This document shows positions 17,337-25,804 of a stretch of 64,000 bases of DNA, piece after piece. Source of the stretch: DATARH01 sp036268075 (GTDB lineage Bacteria > Pseudomonadota > Alphaproteobacteria > ATCC43930 > CGMCC-115725); the NCBI GenBank assembly GCA_036268075.1, contig DATAUV010000133.1, positions 62,001 through 126,000 of the forward strand, in the 5' to 3' direction. The notes below the pieces were generated by a model. It did not search any database and had not been told where the DNA came from. It was given only the letters and a program-made list of their open reading frames with translations. Each line of letters opens with the position of its first letter. Position 1 is the first letter of the stretch. The position numbers and the translations under genes are program-made.

Positions 17337-18119
17337 TCACACAGCATCGGCGCCATCATCGCCCCGCTGGTCAAGCCCACGAATAAGGTCTGCGTCGGGA
17401 AATTTCGGAAGCTTTTTTTCCAGCGCTTTTCGCGGTTGCTGAAGCGCCAATATTCGCTTCCTATGTTCTGGGATGACCTTCTTCCTCAACTCATCCTCAC
17501 CCAAATAATGAAATTCTCCCGTATCTGTATCAAGTCTGCCGGGTCGTTGTGCGTCTGTTTCTATGCGAAACAACAGATCAATTTCCCGCAATTCTTCCAA
17601 CAGCGAACACAGTATTTCGTACAATAATTTGAGTGCATCTAGGGAAACCAAAATCTGATATGACGAGCGAGAGTCATCAACGTACTGACCTATTCCTTGT
17701 TCATGATCATAGATATGATGGTGTATTATCGCGTTTCGGTATGCCCGGCATTGCTCGATTACCGAGAAGCAATTCGCCACACATGCCTTGGTTTTGTCGT
17801 CGAGTAACTCCGCCTGGGACAAACATTCTTTGAGCAATCTCAATTTGGTATTAGTGCCAAAAATTTTATCGGTCGTTAGTCTCAGCCAAAACGGAGACTT
17901 ATTGTATAATATCTGTGTTCCCACAAAATCTATGTGAGCCTCAATTTGGTTCCATTTTAAAGCGATAGCCCCAATTTCCGCCAATTGCTCTGTCGTGTAG
18001 GCTTTTTTTGGGTCGAACTCAAACCGAGCCGGTCTGAGTCTGAGGTCGGACGGCGCGCGCCGCCTCATGATTTCTTGGCCGGTTGGAAGCCTCCTTTTGC
18101 CGTCGCCCTTCTTAACCAT
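17337..18119 (-). CDS. hypothetical protein with HEPN-like motif
   Basis: A 260-aa helical protein. The segment RAYRNAIIHHH fits the R-x4-H pattern of HEPN ribonuclease-like domains (RNAIIH), with long helices before and after. Codon use is AT-richer than its neighbours. It lies in the cargo zone beside a second possible HEPN protein and a giant STAND ATPase, so a defence or toxin role is plausible. The motif match alone is weak evidence, and no family is confirmed. Confidence 0.55.
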   Translation of the reverse strand: MVKKGDGKRRLPTGQEIMRRRAPSDLRLRPARFEFDPKKAYTTEQLAEIGAIALKWNQIEAHIDFVGTQILYNKSPFWLRLTTDKIFGTNTKLRLLKECLSQAELLDDKTKACVANCFSVIEQCRAYRNAIIHHHIYDHEQGIGQYVDDSRSSYQILVSLDALKLLYEILCSLLEELREIDLLFRIETDAQRPGRLDTDTGEFHYLGEDELRKKVIPEHRKRILALQQPRKALEKKLPKFPDADLIRGLDQRGDDGADAV

Positions 18120-18143
18120 TACATACCTCGCGTTCCCGCCGGT

Positions 18144-18584
18144 TCATCGATTCAAAATTGTGGGGGAAACTGAAGCGATTACTGCTCCCGCTGTCTCGGC
18201 GGCGATATACGTTATTTCAATTGGTGGGCGATTGTTGGGATAGCGCGCCGTGTGGTCGAGATGAAAGGGCGAAAGGATTGCCAAATTGTCTGCCAGCGCA
18301 AGGTCGGCTGTGAGGTCGCAGCGCTGGGCGATCTCATACCACGCTACAAGGTTGTGATTGGGGGCCCGCTCCGTCGTGTATCCGGCCGCGAAGCGATCGA
18401 GGCAGTAGGCTTTGAGCGCCAGCTCGGTCGCCTGTAGGAGCAAAGAGTATTTCGGCCAATTAACTTCGCTGTTGGAGTAATCAACCATGCCGAGCGCAGC
18501 ATCCATAAACATGCGCGCCCGGTGAAGGTATTGGATCGGTTGCGGAAGGCCATGCGTCCGGGAAGAAAAGAGCGGTGGCCTCAT
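18144..18584 (-). CDS. hypothetical HEPN-like helical protein
   Basis: A 146-aa protein. A helix reading LLLQATELALKAYCLD and a later HNLVAWYEIA follow the pattern of HEPN-type four-helix bundles (helix, then a H-N/D-L turn). The catalytic R-x4-H is not evident, so it may be a non-catalytic partner. It lies 24 bp upstream of, and in the same direction as, the 260-aa gene, so the two probably form one transcription unit. Confidence 0.55.
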   Translation of the reverse strand: MRPPLFSSRTHGLPQPIQYLHRARMFMDAALGMVDYSNSEVNWPKYSLLLQATELALKAYCLDRFAAGYTTERAPNHNLVAWYEIAQRCDLTADLALADNLAILSPFHLDHTARYPNNRPPIEITYIAAETAGAVIASVSPTILNR

Positions 18585-18689
18585 CGATCACCTATGCCTC
18601 GCAAAAAAGACCTGCGGCTAGTGCCGCCGATATGCGTGGAACGACCGTTCCTACATCTTCTGTGTGCGTCGGTTGCAAGCGGACGAAAG

Positions 18690-18772
18690 TCACGCGCGCC
18701 CGAGATGGCTCGCCGGCGGTAATCCCTCGCGAGCTCGAACCGCACGCACGTATCTATCAGGAGCCTGAGCAT
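18690..18772 (-). pseudogene. possible PIN-domain remnant
   Basis: The start MLRLLIDTCVRFELARDYR resembles the first strand and helix of PIN-domain ribonucleases, in which Asp in LIDTC is catalytic. Recognisable sequence is lost after about 25 codons. Probably a truncated toxin gene; weak evidence. Confidence 0.3.
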
Positions 18773-18823
18773 AATGTCGAATTACGCTTGCCCGCGGGCT
18801 ATTTCAACCAGGAGGGGTAATTC

Positions 18824-19080
18824 TTGAGGTGCACGCAGGGCTGCGCTGCACCTCTGCCCGTCGGCGAGACCGGGGATAGCAAGGGGATGGGCGGCAATCC
18901 GCGAAGGGGGATCACCCGCCCGAAGGGACGCGCGATAACGCGCGGGTCTGCACAACGCCGCTTCAGCGGCGGCGGAAGACCGGGGATACGCGGGTTTCCG
19001 GTGCGCCACGGCGCACAAACCCTTCCCCGCGCGAGGGGCGGAGCCCCTGAGAATTTGGCGAAAGCGAAGCTGGCGCCTTA
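18824..19080. repeat. copy of the structured dispersed repeat
   Basis: The opening, GAGGTGCACGCAGGGCTGCG followed by CTGCACCTCTGCCCGTCGGC, is related to the repeats at 27960 and 32226, which share the GCTGCACCTCTGCCCG core and a GAAACCGGGG-like continuation. The rest has its own hairpins. No gene is evident between 18585 and 19329 apart from a possible PIN remnant. Confidence 0.5.
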
Positions 19081-19329
19081 GACTGTGCGCCTCATCTATA
19101 TGCGCGAGGGATCGCCACCGTAGGGCTGAGACCCCGCAGCGGCTCGGGGAGCCGATCGCTTATGACTGGCTGAGTCGGCGAGGTTGAGAGCGTGCGACGC
19201 GCGTGTTAATCGATACCACTCCCCACGGTGCGCTGGCGTGCCCATATAAACGGTGGGCGTGTCGGCCCGACCGACCGTCTCTGTTTTAGACAAAAGCGAA
19301 CCTCAAAAAGCGCGGCGCGGCCGATAACC

Positions 19330-22300
19330 ATGGCAAATCCATATGCAACCGGGGGTGGGGGTACGCACTTTGAGGCGCGGGTCGCAGCCGCCGCCCTTGC
19401 CGCGATGCTTTCGGAGGCATCGGTGCGCGGGCTTCGCGGTGAATTTGCGACGCAGGTTCGTACCCAACGTGCCGCATTCGGCGATCCGCTTGATGACTTA
19501 CTCGTCGACGGCGCGAGTGGCGACGGCCGCGTCACGCGTCTCGATCTTCAGGTCAAAAACAAGCTGACATTTACGTCAAACGACGATGAATGGGTCGCGG
19601 TCTTGAAGCGGGCATGGGACACGTTTACCGCGACAGGCTTCGATCCGGTGGTTCGGCGCGTCGGCGTCGCGATCGGCGTCTACAATGCCCGTGTCGATCA
19701 GCATTATCAAGCCGTCCTCAACTGGGCGGAGCACAGTTCGAACGCGGCCAATTTCTTTGAGCGCATTGCGCAGCACGACTATTCCCATCACGACAAACGA
19801 ACCTTCATCACAACGGCGAGGGCGATCTTGGATGCCCATGCCGCCCGGCCCCTAACGGATGACGAGTTTTGGCACTTCCTCAAGGCTTTCGTGATCATCC
19901 ACTACGATTTTGAGTCGGGCGCCGGTTCCCGCGATGAAACGAATGTCATCGAGCGTCTGAAAGGCGTTCTGGGCCCCGATAAGCGGGATGTCGCAAAGTC
20001 GATTTGGGATCATCTCGTCCGAAAGGCTGGCGAGTTGATCCCTGCGGGCGGCGGAGCGACCCGCGCTACGCTTGTCGGGCAACTCACCGCCGCTGGCTTT
20101 GCAGTCGGCCCCGCGCCCTCATTTCGGGAGGATATTCGTGCGATCGACCGGGAGTCGAGGCGTGCGCTTAGTGACATAAAGTCGGACATTCAGGGCCTTC
20201 GGCTCCACCGTGCCGGGACTTATGTCGAAGTACGCACAGCTCTTGCCGAAGCTCGGTTCGTGCAGATCGATGGCGAGCCGGGCACCGGCAAATCCGCACT
20301 GCTCAAAGAACTAGCCGACGAATGCGCGCGACACGGACCGATTTTCGTCCTCAAGGATAGCCGCATCCAGCCGCGGGGCTGGGCGGCGCATGCGCATGTC
20401 TTCGGGGTCTCTGACGACCCGGCGATGCTCCTTCACGAATTTGCCTGCGCGGGCGAGCCGCTGCTTTTCATCGATGGCATCGACAAGATTACCGATCCGG
20501 CTGTTCAGCTGACGGTGAACGATGTCCTTAAGGTTATCGCGAGCGACGATAGCTTGGCCGGATGGCGGATTCTCGTGACGGTCCGCGAGGAGAACCTCAA
20601 GCATCTAGAAACCTGGCTCGACTCGGATGTGGTGACGAGGCTGTCCCTGCGAACGATCGCGGTGCGGCCGCTCGACACCGAGGAGATGGTATGCGTCGCG
20701 CAGCAGTTCCCGCGATTGCGCCCGTTGCTGAATGCGTCGGGCGGGCCGGATGTCATCCTGCGGCGGCCTTTCTTCTTAAATGCGCTGTTAGGCTTGGCCG
20801 ATAGCGATGGAGGCTCGGAGCTTCCAGCGACCGAAGTCGAGTTGCTCAAGCTGTGGTGGGCGCTCGGCGGAGCCGACCGGAAAGATTTTGCGTCCGCACA
20901 GCATCGTCGCAATCTGCTGCTTCTGGCTGCGGAGGCGATCGCATCGGCACCGGACTCCCCGGTTTCCATTCGCGACTTGTCCCCAGAGACACTTGAAGAA
21001 CTCAAGTCGGCCGGCGTGCTCCGCGACATGGAACTCGGCCATTCGGTGTTGTTCACCCACGACATATACGAGGAGTGGGCGCTCTGCGAGCTGCTTCGCG
21101 GCCGACAGGTGGTGATTGCGGAGCTCATCCGAACGACCGGCGAGCCAGATGCTCTCATTCGGCCATTGCAGCTGCTCGGCGCCTATGCGCTTGAGACGAG
21201 CCCGACCGCCGACGAATGGGCCGCTTTACTCGAAGCGACCGCCGATCTCGGCTTAAGGTCGGTGTGGCAGCGTGCGGTGCTGACTTCCTGCGTTCAATCT
21301 ACGCGGACCACCCTGCTGTTGCACAAGTTGACGGAGCACCTTCTCGCGAACGAAGGCCAGTGGTTGCAGCGATTGTTGCTCGCGATGGTAACCGTCGAGG
21401 TAATCCCGAACCCTCTGTTCCTCAACGCGCAACTCACTCCCGATGTTGAGCCGGATCAACGCGCGAAATATGCGAATCTGACGGCCCTGCCCAAACTGAT
21501 CACATGGGTGCGTTTTCTCGATTGGCTCATGCCGCTCGTGCCAACGCTGCCGGCATCCCTCATCGGCCACCTGCTGCCTGTCTTCAAAACCTGGCAAGAT
21601 TACTGCACGGGCAGGGGCATCCGGCACTGCCGCAAGATCGGGCAGATCAGCTATGGCTGGCTCGGGGAGATCGAGGCAGCGCGGCATTCGCGAAACTGGG
21701 ATATGGCTTTCGGCGGCGTGCACCTGGGCAGAGACGCGGAGAAAAATATCCGAGCGCTCTTTCTCTCCTCCGCGGGCGATGTCCCGGAGCTCGCCACGAT
21801 CTATCTCGGCGCGAAGGCGTCGGACAAAAAACATGTGCATGTGGTGCGGAGTGAGATCGTCAAAAATTGTGGGCAACTTGTACGCTTCTTGCCCGCGCCA
21901 TTCGTCGATTTCGTGCTTGCGGCATACTTGGAGGAGCCTGACGACAGCCGTGACCCGTTCGGCAGCTACTCCTCGCGCGTTTTCGAGAAGTGCGGCATAT
22001 CGGGGGATAGCGATTTCTACCCGGCATCCCCAGCTCAACTTCCGTTTCTCCCGCTGCTACGCGTGCAGGAGGAGCAAGGTCTCCGGCTGGTCCGGGAGCT
22101 CTGCAATCACTCGATCGCCATTTGGCGCCAAGACAAGACGAGAGGGACACATTATAGGCAACCCCTCACGCCGATCCCGATAACCCTGTCCTTGCCGTGG
22201 GGCGAACAGACATTCTGGGGCGACGGCCAGGTCTATCTTTGGTTCCGGGGCGTCTGGGGTAACGATGCGGTGGAATCCGCTCTGATGGCGCTCGAGCAGT

Positions 22301-24546
22301 GGGCGCTCGAACGGTTGGACGGTGGCGCCCCATTTGACGAGATTTTTCGGAAGGTCATCGACGGCAACGACTCCGTGTCTGCGTTGGGCATTGGTGCCAG
22401 CCTTTGCCTCTCGCATCCGGGAGCGTCACTGGAAGCGGCCGTCCCGCTGATCACCTGTCCCCATCTGTGGGAATGGGAAATCCAGCGCGTGGTGCAGGAC
22501 GCATCGCCGACCAACACGATCGGAAACTGGCATCACGACCGGCGCGAGCTGTCGGCCGTGCGGGCGCTGAACGAGAAACCGCACCGCAAATCCGACATGC
22601 GGCAGCTCGTTCTCTATTTCCTGCTTTCCGGAGATGCATCGCTCGTCGAGCGCTTCACAGAGAATATCCGCAGCTTCCCCGAGCGGTTGCCGTTTAGCTA
22701 CGAGGAGGAAAAGGGCGCCGAGGGGCATGTCACAGCGCTACGCGAAAAGATGTCGGTCTTCGCGGAGCAAGCCGATCCCCAGAATTTGAAGAGTGCGCCC
22801 GCGCCGGACGGCGAGCACACGCAAATCTGGATCGAGCCGCCATCGCTCCAGAAGGAAAAATATCGGGCGCAGCGAGAGGAACACGAGCAACGCAACGAGT
22901 GGATTGCTGTAGCCCTATGGGCCGATAAATCGCTGAAGGCCGGCGCGGTCGATCCGCAGATCTCCCTGTCGGAGGCAATTAACAGGGCCCGCGCCTGGGA
23001 TCGGCCGGATTTGTTCGACGGCATTACGGATTCGTTCGACGGCATTACGGATTCGTTCGACGACCATTACCGTACCGCGGCCGTGGCGGGCGTTGCCTAC
23101 GTCGCCGCCAAGCATGGCGAAGGCGCCACGTGGACCGAAATCGCCGACTGGTCTCTCGACGTTCTCGAACGGGCCGCCAGCGCCGCCGACCTTGACGATC
23201 GCTTTATGGTCCGGAGCGCGATCCTCTTGATGCATCCGGCCGTGTTCGCGGCCCACGGATACGCAGCATTGGTCGCTCGCGGATTCGAAGCCCGACGTTG
23301 CCAGCTGGCGCTGCTGAGCCTCGCGACGGACCCTCTTGAGGGCGTCCAGCTGGCGGTCGTGGCATCGGCAAAGGAATACGCCGAAACGCATCTGGACTTT
23401 TACTGGGTGCTCTTTAGCACGATGATCAACCAGTGCGTCGTTATGCGAGACGAAATCCCGAATTATCACTCGACTTATTGGGACCACGCGGAAGCGGAGC
23501 GCAAACTCGCGCTGCTGGAACGAGCGGAAGCCGCGCTTGAATCGGGCGAGCTGCCCGCGCTCCCTCCGATACCGATGCCTTGGGTTAAGGGTGGTGCGAT
23601 CCGCCGCCTCAGGCATCGGGATACCGACGGTTATGTCGAAAATGAGCGCCTTTTCCTGTGGGACGTTGGCGGCAAAATCTTGCCGCATCTCTCCCTGAAA
23701 GCTCTCCTGTCTGAGCCTGATCGGCGGCGTCAGACGCTCAATCTTGTCGTCCAATTACTGGAAATGACCTTTCAAGAGATCGTGCCGCCTTTCGCGAAGT
23801 CGAAGCGCGACCACGGGTCCAACACGCCTTTCGAGTGGGTCTTTGCGTTCTCGGCCTGGTGCGGACGGCTGTGTAAGGAGCTAACGCTCAATGAAGCGCG
23901 CACGCTGATCCTGAACCCCGTTTGGGCGAAGGATTCGGAGACCGCGCTGATGATGATGGACAGCTTGATGCGGACCTTCATGATCCGCGCCTTGCTAACC
24001 CCGGCCGACATCGCAACCGAGCATGTGACGCTTTGGTCCGAGATTGCCGAATGGCTCTTCAACCACTGCGAATGGACGCGCAACGGACAGCTCGACTATC
24101 TCGACCGTGAATTTACGAGCTGCGCCTTCTCATTGCTGTTCTGCGCCGCGGGCGACCTGGGGCCGTTGATCTGCGGCGCCGATCCGGGGTGGCAGCACCT
24201 CGGCAAGTTTCTGCCGATCCTCAAGAGGGCGATTTGCCAGTTCGGGCAGAATGAGACCCTCTACCTCGCGGTGATTGCGTTCCTCAAACGGGGTGGCATG
24301 GACCTCCTGCCAGACCCGGCCCTGTCATGGCTGCACGATGTCGCTGCGAACAAGAAGGGGAATCAAGGCTTCTGGCAGGCCAACGGCGAAAACACGGTCG
24401 AATTGCTGAAGCGGCTCATCAGCGAAAAGGGCACGCTTCTAACGCCCGAGCATCGGAAGCTCATAATCGCGATTGCCGATATTCTCGTTGATGACGGAGT
24501 GCGCGGCGCCGGTTTCCTGCAACAGGAACTCGTGCGGGCGGTATGA
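19330..24546 (+). CDS. Cap4-like nuclease/STAND ATPase defence protein (Avs-like)
   Basis: This giant 1738-aa protein starts MANPYATGGGGTHFEARV. The N-terminal ~100 residues look like a Cap4-type PD-(D/E)xK nuclease: GG-x2-FE, then Asp52 in FGDPLDD and Asp72-Leu-Gln74-Val-Lys76 in the LDLQVKNK strand. An NTPase follows, with Walker A GEPGTGKS at 315-322 and Walker B LLFIDGIDK at 378-386. The remaining ~1200 residues are helical repeats, usually a sensor. This order is that of Avs-type antiviral STAND proteins, which oligomerise on sensing a phage protein and cut DNA. Family assignment is by layout. A 21-bp in-frame tandem duplication (23014-23055) repeats FDGITDS. A 44-bp gap separates it from an R-x4-H protein downstream. 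Confidence 0.7.
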   Translation: MANPYATGGGGTHFEARVAAAALAAMLSEASVRGLRGEFATQVRTQRAAFGDPLDDLLVDGASGDGRVTRLDLQVKNKLTFTSNDDEWVAVLKRAWDTFTATGFDPVVRRVGVAIGVYNARVDQHYQAVLNWAEHSSNAANFFERIAQHDYSHHDKRTFITTARAILDAHAARPLTDDEFWHFLKAFVIIHYDFESGAGSRDETNVIERLKGVLGPDKRDVAKSIWDHLVRKAGELIPAGGGATRATLVGQLTAAGFAVGPAPSFREDIRAIDRESRRALSDIKSDIQGLRLHRAGTYVEVRTALAEARFVQIDGEPGTGKSALLKELADECARHGPIFVLKDSRIQPRGWAAHAHVFGVSDDPAMLLHEFACAGEPLLFIDGIDKITDPAVQLTVNDVLKVIASDDSLAGWRILVTVREENLKHLETWLDSDVVTRLSLRTIAVRPLDTEEMVCVAQQFPRLRPLLNASGGPDVILRRPFFLNALLGLADSDGGSELPATEVELLKLWWALGGADRKDFASAQHRRNLLLLAAEAIASAPDSPVSIRDLSPETLEELKSAGVLRDMELGHSVLFTHDIYEEWALCELLRGRQVVIAELIRTTGEPDALIRPLQLLGAYALETSPTADEWAALLEATADLGLRSVWQRAVLTSCVQSTRTTLLLHKLTEHLLANEGQWLQRLLLAMVTVEVIPNPLFLNAQLTPDVEPDQRAKYANLTALPKLITWVRFLDWLMPLVPTLPASLIGHLLPVFKTWQDYCTGRGIRHCRKIGQISYGWLGEIEAARHSRNWDMAFGGVHLGRDAEKNIRALFLSSAGDVPELATIYLGAKASDKKHVHVVRSEIVKNCGQLVRFLPAPFVDFVLAAYLEEPDDSRDPFGSYSSRVFEKCGISGDSDFYPASPAQLPFLPLLRVQEEQGLRLVRELCNHSIAIWRQDKTRGTHYRQPLTPIPITLSLPWGEQTFWGDGQVYLWFRGVWGNDAVESALMALEQWALERLDGGAPFDEIFRKVIDGNDSVSALGIGASLCLSHPGASLEAAVPLITCPHLWEWEIQRVVQDASPTNTIGNWHHDRRELSAVRALNEKPHRKSDMRQLVLYFLLSGDASLVERFTENIRSFPERLPFSYEEEKGAEGHVTALREKMSVFAEQADPQNLKSAPAPDGEHTQIWIEPPSLQKEKYRAQREEHEQRNEWIAVALWADKSLKAGAVDPQISLSEAINRARAWDRPDLFDGITDSFDGITDSFDDHYRTAAVAGVAYVAAKHGEGATWTEIADWSLDVLERAASAADLDDRFMVRSAILLMHPAVFAAHGYAALVARGFEARRCQLALLSLATDPLEGVQLAVVASAKEYAETHLDFYWVLFSTMINQCVVMRDEIPNYHSTYWDHAEAERKLALLERAEAALESGELPALPPIPMPWVKGGAIRRLRHRDTDGYVENERLFLWDVGGKILPHLSLKALLSEPDRRRQTLNLVVQLLEMTFQEIVPPFAKSKRDHGSNTPFEWVFAFSAWCGRLCKELTLNEARTLILNPVWAKDSETALMMMDSLMRTFMIRALLTPADIATEHVTLWSEIAEWLFNHCEWTRNGQLDYLDREFTSCAFSLLFCAAGDLGPLICGADPGWQHLGKFLPILKRAICQFGQNETLYLAVIAFLKRGGMDLLPDPALSWLHDVAANKKGNQGFWQANGENTVELLKRLISEKGTLLTPEHRKLIIAIADILVDDGVRGAGFLQQELVRAV

Positions 24547-24589
24547 CAATTTACGCAGCACACTGCCGCAGGGTTCAGCCTACACGGAC

Positions 24590-25126
24590 ATGAAAGCGCG
24601 CAACGCCATTCTTGAACCCGATCCGCGGTTTAGCACCATGGCGGCCGGCTTCGACGCGGCAGGCGCGGTTCGAATGATGACGGTCGGTGATCTCCATGAC
24701 CAGATGGCGGAGATTCATCTCCATCTCGCCGTTCCTCCCGGCATCGCTGAACAGTTCGACAAGGCGCGCCACGCGTATGTCTACTCCTGGTTCGCTTACG
24801 ACCTTGTTTCCCTTGCGGAGCAACAGGGTTACCAGACGCTTGAGTTGGCCCTTCGCGAAAAACTACCTGTCCCCGAACGGGAAAAAGCTGATCGCGAGCA
24901 TTGGGGCCTAGGAAAGCTCTTCGGCCGCGCCATCGCTCACGGATGGCTCACACCTCGGCCGGTAATTCCCGGCACGCGGATGACTGCGTTCGATTTCCTC
25001 GTCATGTCGCGGAACGAGTTAGCTCATGGCAGCCGTAACCTCTTTCCGGCCGGTTCGGTGGAGATGCTTGAGCAGTGCGCCGAGATTCTGAACGAGCTCT
25101 TTAGCCCACGGGGGAGTAACCGCTAG
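24590..25126 (+). CDS. HEPN-like partner of the STAND protein
   Basis: A 178-aa helical protein, 44 bp downstream of the giant ATPase on the same strand. It contains VMSRNELAHGS, in which RNELAH fits the HEPN R-x4-H catalytic motif, and FDKARHAYVYSWFAYDL as a preceding helix. HEPN domains are commonly metal-independent RNases. I infer it is expressed with the ATPase, as effector or silencer. It is the last gene before the right att repeat. Confidence 0.55.
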   Translation: MKARNAILEPDPRFSTMAAGFDAAGAVRMMTVGDLHDQMAEIHLHLAVPPGIAEQFDKARHAYVYSWFAYDLVSLAEQQGYQTLELALREKLPVPEREKADREHWGLGKLFGRAIAHGWLTPRPVIPGTRMTAFDFLVMSRNELAHGSRNLFPAGSVEMLEQCAEILNELFSPRGSNR

Positions 25127-25175
25127 GGCAGAAGCGAGAGGGTCTGCGATGCGGGCTTCAAATGGCGCCCCGATT

Positions 25176-25203
25176 TTGTGCCACTTTGTGCCATTTTTGT
25201 GCC
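25176..25203. repeat. possible arm sites TTGTGCC x3
   Basis: Three direct copies of TTGTGCC start at 25176, 25186 and 25197, inside the right end of the integrated element. They match the pair inside the left end (3040-3058). Helical spacing supports protein binding, probably of the integrase. Confidence 0.45.
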
Positions 25204-25310
25204 GTGGAAATTTTGGACACGCTTCGCGAAGCTCGCCGAATTTAGTGTAACTGATTGGTAGATATTGGTTTTATGAAGTGATCGTTGCAACCGACTGGAA
25301 ACGAATGACA

Positions 25311-25330
25311 AGGCCCGCCGAAGCGGGCCT
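25311..25330. terminator. GC hairpin before right att
   Basis: AGGCCCGC and GCGGGCCT form a perfect 8-bp stem with a CGAA loop. No T-run follows on the plus strand. It may be a terminator for the defence genes. Confidence 0.5.
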
Positions 25331-25355
25331 AAATCATTGTTCTCAAAAAAGAAGA

Positions 25356-25399
25356 TTGGTTGCGGGGATAGGATTTGAACCTATGACCTTCAGGTTATG
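25356..25399 (-). repeat. att site: 3' half of tRNA-fMet (right copy)
   Basis: Identical over 44 bp to 2895-2938 and in the same orientation. On the minus strand it encodes the anticodon-to-CCA half of tRNA-fMet. The sequence beyond the anticodon (GGTCT in place of the expected stem) does not restore a tRNA, so the intact tRNA gene is not here either. Confidence 0.85.
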
Positions 25400-25462
25400 A
25401 GACCGACCGCCGTATAAATAACCAATTGATAATATTAATAAATTTCGCGCAAACACTGCATA

Positions 25463-25495
25463 TGTGCTAACACATGTGCTAACACATGTGCTAAC
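25463..25495. repeat. three TGTGCTAAC direct repeats
   Basis: Copies begin at 25463, 25475 and 25487, 12 bp apart, and an inverted TTTAGCAC lies near 25543. The same word occurs left of the other att copy (2827). They probably belong to the outer element's attachment region. Confidence 0.5.
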
Positions 25496-25726
25496 ATTTC
25501 CTGCGATTCGCCCAAAAAAGCCCCGAATCGCCTAACACAGTTTAGCACGCCTCCTTGGCTGTGTCAGTTCCGGACATCAGCTCATGCGACCAGACGATAT
25601 CACCGCTGCTCCAGGACATTCGTGTTCTGGCTTGCGTGCGCGCACCATATTCTCGCGCGAGAGGCGGCGCGACGCCTTGTTCCCGCGCCGACAAGCTGCT
25701 TCTTGGTTGCGGAGACTAGAGCCGAC

Positions 25727-25793
25727 AATCTCCGCATATTATGCGGAGATTAAATTTGCACTTGCGGAGATAAGCTGGCATAATCTCCGCAAG
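25727..25793. promoter_or_regulatory. two palindromic operators upstream of fic
   Basis: Operator 1 (25727-25751) has AATCTCCGCAT and its exact complement around 3 bases. Operator 2 (25761-25793) has CTTGCGGAGAT and its exact complement around 11 bases. The pair ends 12 bp before the ATG, with another TGCGGAG half-site in between. They should overlap the promoter, and repression is likely. Confidence 0.6.
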
Positions 25794-25804
25794 AGGTGCG
25801 GAGA

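Noticed and set aside
18575..18820. 81-codon plus-strand frame with CVGC motif
   Set aside because: Poor composition, overlaps the possible PIN remnant and a neighbouring gene; no ribosome site.
21253..22038. 261-codon minus-strand frame
   Set aside because: Antisense to the STAND protein, whose frame is continuous and motif-bearing.
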